Positions 59,266 to 64,000 of a stretch of 64,000 nucleotides of DNA are shown here, in pieces; within the stretch, counting starts at the first letter, position 1; each line of letters begins with the position of its first letter. The notes beneath the pieces were generated by a model. It had not been told where the DNA came from, made no database searches, and saw only the letters and a list, made by a program, of their open reading frames with translations. Position numbers and translations under genes: made by a program. The stretch is from Paragonimus skrjabini miyazakii (lineage: Eukaryota; Platyhelminthes; Trematoda; Plagiorchiida; Troglotrematidae): NCBI GenBank assembly GCA_014338405.1, contig JTDE01002119.1, forward strand, positions 11,151 to 75,150. Reading direction: 5' to 3'.

Positions 59266-59835
59266 GTTTTGTAACATGTTAGATTTGTTGAAGCTGATTT
59301 CATACGTTTGTTCTTTTGTGTTTACTACGATAAGGAACGATAAATTCGTTGAGGGTTGTTTGGTTTGTTTATTGAAAGTCGATCTTTAATTTACACCTAT
59401 TTTTGCTTTGCTGTATACAGCGAATAATCAGAATGAATTTTGTATCAGAACTGCAACTATGAAATATTCCATGTTTTTAATACTATCGTGGCTTGTTTGG
59501 TAGTGTTTAACACCCAGTTACCTTCATCTGCACCCGATTGTTTTAATGTGCTCATTTCCCGTTGAATTGTGGTCATTGTGCACCCGTTTTGTTGTTGTTC
59601 GATTTTGGACGCTTTTTTTACTGGATAATTTGAGTATCCGGTTAAATCACTTTCTAGGTGATACAACAATTTTATTGTGATCTTTTCCAACAGAATCGTG
59701 CAAATTCCAGTCAGTTCTATTGTTCTTTTACATTTGAAAGATAGTCTGATTTAATCTATCGTTTGAATTGTCGATTACGCGTTACTGAGGGAACTATCCT
59801 AAGTCGCCAGGAGAGATTTAATAGTCAATTTACGG
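59266..59835 (+). repeat. Unclassified dispersed repeat (family C), copy 3
   Basis: Landmarks shared with copies 1 and 2: TTGAAGCTGATTTCATACG, GGAACGATAAATTCGTTGAG, GTATCAGAACTGCAACTATG, CATCTGCACCCGATTG, GAGTATCCGGTTAAATC, TTACTGAGGGAAC. Confidence 0.7.
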
Positions 59836-60280
59836 GGTAAGGACGAAACAGTAAACCAACGAATGTCATGCGAGCAGTAGGGTAAACAATTTCAATCTCA
59901 GGGTAGTTATCTAGATTGTGTGACTAGATTCTGTCAATAGACAGGCGCATTTTGAAACTTATATAACACCGTTTAGGTAAACTCCAATATTTCGCGGTTC
60001 TGGTTGAACAATAATACTGTCACAATGTTAGCCAGCGAACTGATTTGAGGAAATGTTTCATGAGCGGATTTTTGCACCATAAGTGAGTTGACATCGTCTG
60101 CAATAGCCACTCGAGTATGCGCCCCGCATTTCTCTGTTAAGAAATTCACACCGTTTTACAAATTCGTGTACTAGCACAACTGTAACTAAACTGGTACAGA
60201 TAGTTTGAGAGGCAAAGTTTCCCAAAGATTAACGCTCCGGTTAGTGGAGAGCAATTCAGCTTGTGAAACGTACCAACTAT

Positions 60281-60610
60281 TGATCGCAGCTGTCGCATTC
60301 CCATAGACTTTCCAGTCGGCCCCTTTTGGAAAGAAGCACTAGACTCGAGTTTCGCTCTCATTAGAGCTCGTCAATAGTGCATATCATCGCCACTGACGGG
60401 ACTTGAACCACGGACATGCTGTTCATGAGGCAACCCTGTTTACCACTGCGCCATTGACCTCACGGTAGGCACGACCGAATTATCATATGTGAACGCTCAA
60501 CCACTTTCGCTTGTGACTAATGATCAGGTTGCCCGATCGTCTCGAAATGGAGACACAGTTACTGTCCTGTTAACTCCAATCGATAACCCCGCGATTAGGA
60601 CTTCCTAGAC
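60281..60610 (-). repeat. tRNA-derived SINE (family A), full-length with 5' extension, reverse orientation
   Basis: On the - strand: 5' extension (GTGTCTCCATTTCGAGACGA), A box TGGCGCAGTGG (complement of 60443-60453), B box GGTTCAAGTCC (complement of 60399-60409), then the body to GCTGCGATCA. Well preserved. Confidence 0.9.
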
Positions 60611-60632
60611 AGGTCGAAATCTCCGATCTCAT

Positions 60633-60800
60633 TAAGCGTGCACTAGTGATGAGCTCTAATGAGAGCGAACCTCGAGTCTAGTGCTTCTTTTCAAAAAGGG
60701 CCGACTGGAAAGTCTATTGGAATGCGACAGCTGCGATCAGTAGTCGGTGATGTTCAACATGAAATTAACCAAATCCCCGACTACTCATCAGTAATTGTCG
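60633..60800 (+). repeat. SINE family A tail, forward; right arm of inverted pair
   Basis: From GTGCACTAGTGATGAGCTCT through GAGCGAACCTCGAGTCTAGT to the tail GAAATTAACCAAATCCCCGA, which also ends the 23.4-kb copy. Lacks the tRNA-like head. Confidence 0.85.
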
Positions 60801-63800
60801 AGTGAGTAAAGTTGACACCAGAGTCATATTTTCTATTTGCACCACTGGCAATGTTGTTTCCTACGTAAGGAAGTTTGGGAAAAAACATGCTCCTTTACGA
60901 CTGGTTATTCACAGTGAACTTCAATGAAATTTAGCCTGATACCCATTCATAGACAGTGCCTTCTGCAAAAGTTTCTGTTCAGAATTTGTATATTCGGCTT
61001 CGCCTGCGTTCCTCGTTATGTGAAGTTGGTTCGCATTAAATTAAGCATGTAATCCATGAGCACAAATGAATAGATCTTAGTAAAAAATAACTGTTACCTA
61101 TCAAACGCTAATGTTTGATAGCCCGATTACTGTTACACCATCATAACGGTTGTATAACAAAAACGAACAAATCAAACTGGATACTACCAATTTTGTCAAT
61201 GTGATATCTGACACTAAAAATGCTACTTCTAGGCCAATAACTGCTCTGCTCGTTGCCACTCTTGTTGACTCATGCCTAGTAACTACAGTATTGATGAGCT
61301 TTGTATTCGCAACTTTAGCATTACGGGTGCGGAACTACAGTCAAATCAGTCAGCACTCATCCTTAGATTTTCGGCTCTTCATTGCATCAGCAACCTCAAT
61401 GAACACTCGGTATGATCACAAGTTTGTGTATTATCGTGATGTATTATGGATCGCCATCAAACATACACCCCACTAGATTACAGATCGCTCAGTAGTGAAA
61501 TTGTCTGTGAATCGGTCGCCCAGTCGCGAATACCAGTGCCGGCTAACTCCATTGTTCTTGTCTCAGATTAGACAGCCTGATAATCACAAGTCCATAAGTA
61601 ATTTTGTATATCACATAACGGAAACGATTTATGAGTTAAGGAAACTGTTAACTCAACTTTAAACCTCTACTGGACGCCTAAAGAGACAGAAATTGTACAT
61701 ATCTCTTAGACTGAGGCTTCTTTTGTAGCTGCGCGCTGCAGTCGAACAGTATTGGATTGCTTCCCACTGAAAACAGAAGATGTGATTCAAACCTGTAACC
61801 AAAATCGTTATCATCACTGTTGACAAAAGTCTGTCAGTGTCTGACACTGATTGTTAACTACTAAACTGCCGTGAAGATAGTTCCCTCAAAACCCCTGTCA
61901 AACACGCAACATTAAGATGTCTATGATCTGCCACTAAACAATTGATTTGTATATGGAAGGAAACAGCTTACCTGAGGTTTTCATGATTTCTACATCTAGC
62001 TCTATGAAACGACAATAGTATTCCGGTTTTTGAAGTTGATTAGCCGCTATATCCCTCTATTCAGTGCCTAAATATTTTAAATGTTGCTCACTCCCCGATG
62101 ATTTATCCAGTCTATCCTTGCAGTTCCAACGACAACTGGTCATAAGTGTATGAATAAGTTGAAAAATAGCATTCTTTTTTTTAAATATCTCGAGGATTTT
62201 AAAATATTTATTCACATCACAGATTAGCAGACTCGTAATATTTCGTAAGATTTTCTTACGGTTTTATTTACATTCAAAATGTGAAACAGAAGTGCGTCTG
62301 TCAGCAACGTTATTTCACTGTCAGATGACAGATGATTGCTAGATAATCTTTTCGAAATATAGAAAATAATTTTTTATATAGATTTCTTATTCACGAATTT
62401 GATTATTTGTAATCAAACTTTGGATATAACAACTTATTCAAGATATCAAACTATCCGGTCTCATAGAACTGTTACTTCATTGTTTCCAGTCACAGATAAG
62501 GTGGATGTGGAAGAACTCGATCTGGAAGATTAACAGTTTCTAACCTGTCAATGGCAGTTGTCCTTTCCAATTGCTAGTTCATTATTCAGTCATCTGTTAT
62601 CCTAAACCAGGGAGTCAAGGTCTCAGAAAACTGTACGGCATGGCAAACGATTAGTCAGTGTTCTTACTACAGGGCTTAACAATCCGGTTACAAGTATTTT
62701 ATGGTTTATGAGCTTGAACCAGATCAATAATGAGTTTGGAAGTCGCAACATTCACTTGTGCCGGATTATATGTTTGTAAATCTAACCAGGTCGTCACACC
62801 ACCCGTTGCCACATTGAGTGAATGCCCACAGAACGTAATGTATACCAAGTTTTGATTAATTAGAAATTGGTTAGTGTAGATCCACACAACGGCTTACTTA
62901 ACGGAACAACGTTGCAGACAGAAAAAAGTCGAAACAAACCAATGGAAAAATTAATTCGGTTTCTTGACCATCCAGTTCAAATATACTAAAACTTTTCCAG
63001 TTTATCATCCCTTTCTCCCCTTAACCACCAAATCGCTCCTTCCTCCATGCGCAACAGACATTGTGAAAACATTAAACATTGGGACGCCGATATACTATGT
63101 GATATAATCTCACATGGATAAGCTACTGAGCAGGAGGTTACAGTAGAACCAAGCGGAAAGTCACTGGGAAACATTCTCAGACCCTGGTATTGAGAAATAT
63201 GATGTACCCTGCGTGTTTACCGCTAATCGTCTGCTCATTATCGTATGATATCTCTCACTTTTATGGCCGCCTTATTGAACAGTGTCTGCTTCACGTCGGT
63301 ATGTTCTTGCTGTCGTTGGGGACAGATTGCTGCGTAATAGACATTGATGTGGACAGCACGTATAAATATTTTGTTCTGACAGAGCTGTTTTGTTCTCTGC
63401 AAAAATGTTTTGCCCTGAACCGTGGTAAATCAGAGACGTGAAGACCGTTTGGTCTGGATCGATGAATGACTTTCATTTACACACTGATACTTGCTGATTC
63501 CCCGGCCCTACACTGTCTCCCAAGCGCTCAGAAGTTTGTAAACAGCCAAGTGTTATCAATCGTGAATCCTGATGGCCAAAACACGCTGGAGCCGATCGCT
63601 CCGATCTGAGATGAGGAAACAGCCGGGTGCCCGCGAACACGGTTGTGTTCATGGGGTTGTGTTGAGGTCCTTCGCTAACTCGACCCTGATAGAATACTTA
63701 TTATTCGGGTGAACCTTCCAGTTATAATTTCCGTGACATTGTATGGATTGCGGATATTCTTCCAGATCGCCAACTACTGGGCGACCTTTGTATAGTTATC

Positions 63801-64000
63801 ATTGAGATGAGAACACAAAATTTCACATGAAGGCCTCCAAGCTTCAACCGAATTTAGACATCCTGACAACTGATCTTTGGTTACAGCTAACAATATAGAG
63901 TCCCCTCTCAAGATGATTATAAGCTATTGTGACTGATCATTTGAGGATAATGAATGCGTACAGTCATACGTACAATCATAATTGCACCGACTGGAGTTTA
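60801..64000. other. Intergenic stretch at window end
   Basis: No gene, RNA gene or familiar repeat recognised. Region 63600-63700 is a little more GC-rich without coding signs. Confidence 0.45.

Noticed and set aside
61150..61476. 108-codon open frame with hydrophobic stretch
   Set aside because: A possible membrane segment only; no family similarity and no supporting gene structure nearby.
1..64000. CRISPR array, operon-like system, toxin-antitoxin or defence island
   Set aside because: No short regularly spaced repeats and no prokaryotic gene arrangement; the window is eukaryotic with spliced genes.

Overview
The window looks like a flatworm genome, most likely a trematode. It carries two large intron-rich genes, many decayed retroelements (Ty3/Gypsy, non-LTR LINE, R2-like, Penelope-like), tRNA-derived SINEs and two 100-N assembly gaps. 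The species cannot be fixed from the sequence. No prokaryotic operon, CRISPR array, phage or rRNA gene is visible.

Gene 1 (+ strand, coding 1102-19428) is an orthologue of WRAP73/WDR8, a WD40-repeat protein. Six coding exons were rebuilt by matching protein similarity to GT/AG splice sites and codon phase: 1102-1323, 1366-1542, 2878-3215, 8874-9213, 12066-12311 and 18868-19428. They give about 627 residues, roughly 150 of them in a basic C-terminal tail past the last conserved WD segment. Intron 1 is only 42 bp; the others are 1.3-6.6 kb. Intron 3 holds a dead Ty3/Gypsy element, intron 5 a broken LINE and an old SINE.

Gene 2 (- strand, coding 57157 down to about 31215) is a two-finger GATA transcription factor of the GATA1/2/3 class. 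Five coding exons are supported: 57157-56748, 51197-50518, 42227-42082, 33716-33591 and 32040-31215. The last is interrupted by a 100-N gap. N-finger and C-finger are on separate exons. Introns 1-3 are 5.5-8.4 kb and are full of retroelement debris.

The two genes converge (tail to tail) across about 11.8 kb (19429-31214). That interval holds a solo LTR with a 4-bp target-site duplication (20415-20918), an inverted SINE pair (23.15-23.6 kb), a second type of tRNA-derived repeat (26.0 kb), the 3' end of a LINE (24.5-25.0 kb) and a Penelope-like reverse transcriptase remnant (29.05-29.5 kb). Upstream of the GATA start are a second gap (57524-57623), a second solo LTR (57747-58275), an unclassified repeat also seen twice in GATA intron 2, and another inverted SINE pair (60.28-60.8 kb).

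I found no new gene system. The least expected structures are the recurring inverted SINE pairs, the three-copy unclassified repeat, the locally inverted LINE copy, and the gap inside the GATA C-terminal domain, whose true length must be a multiple of three if the exon is continuous.
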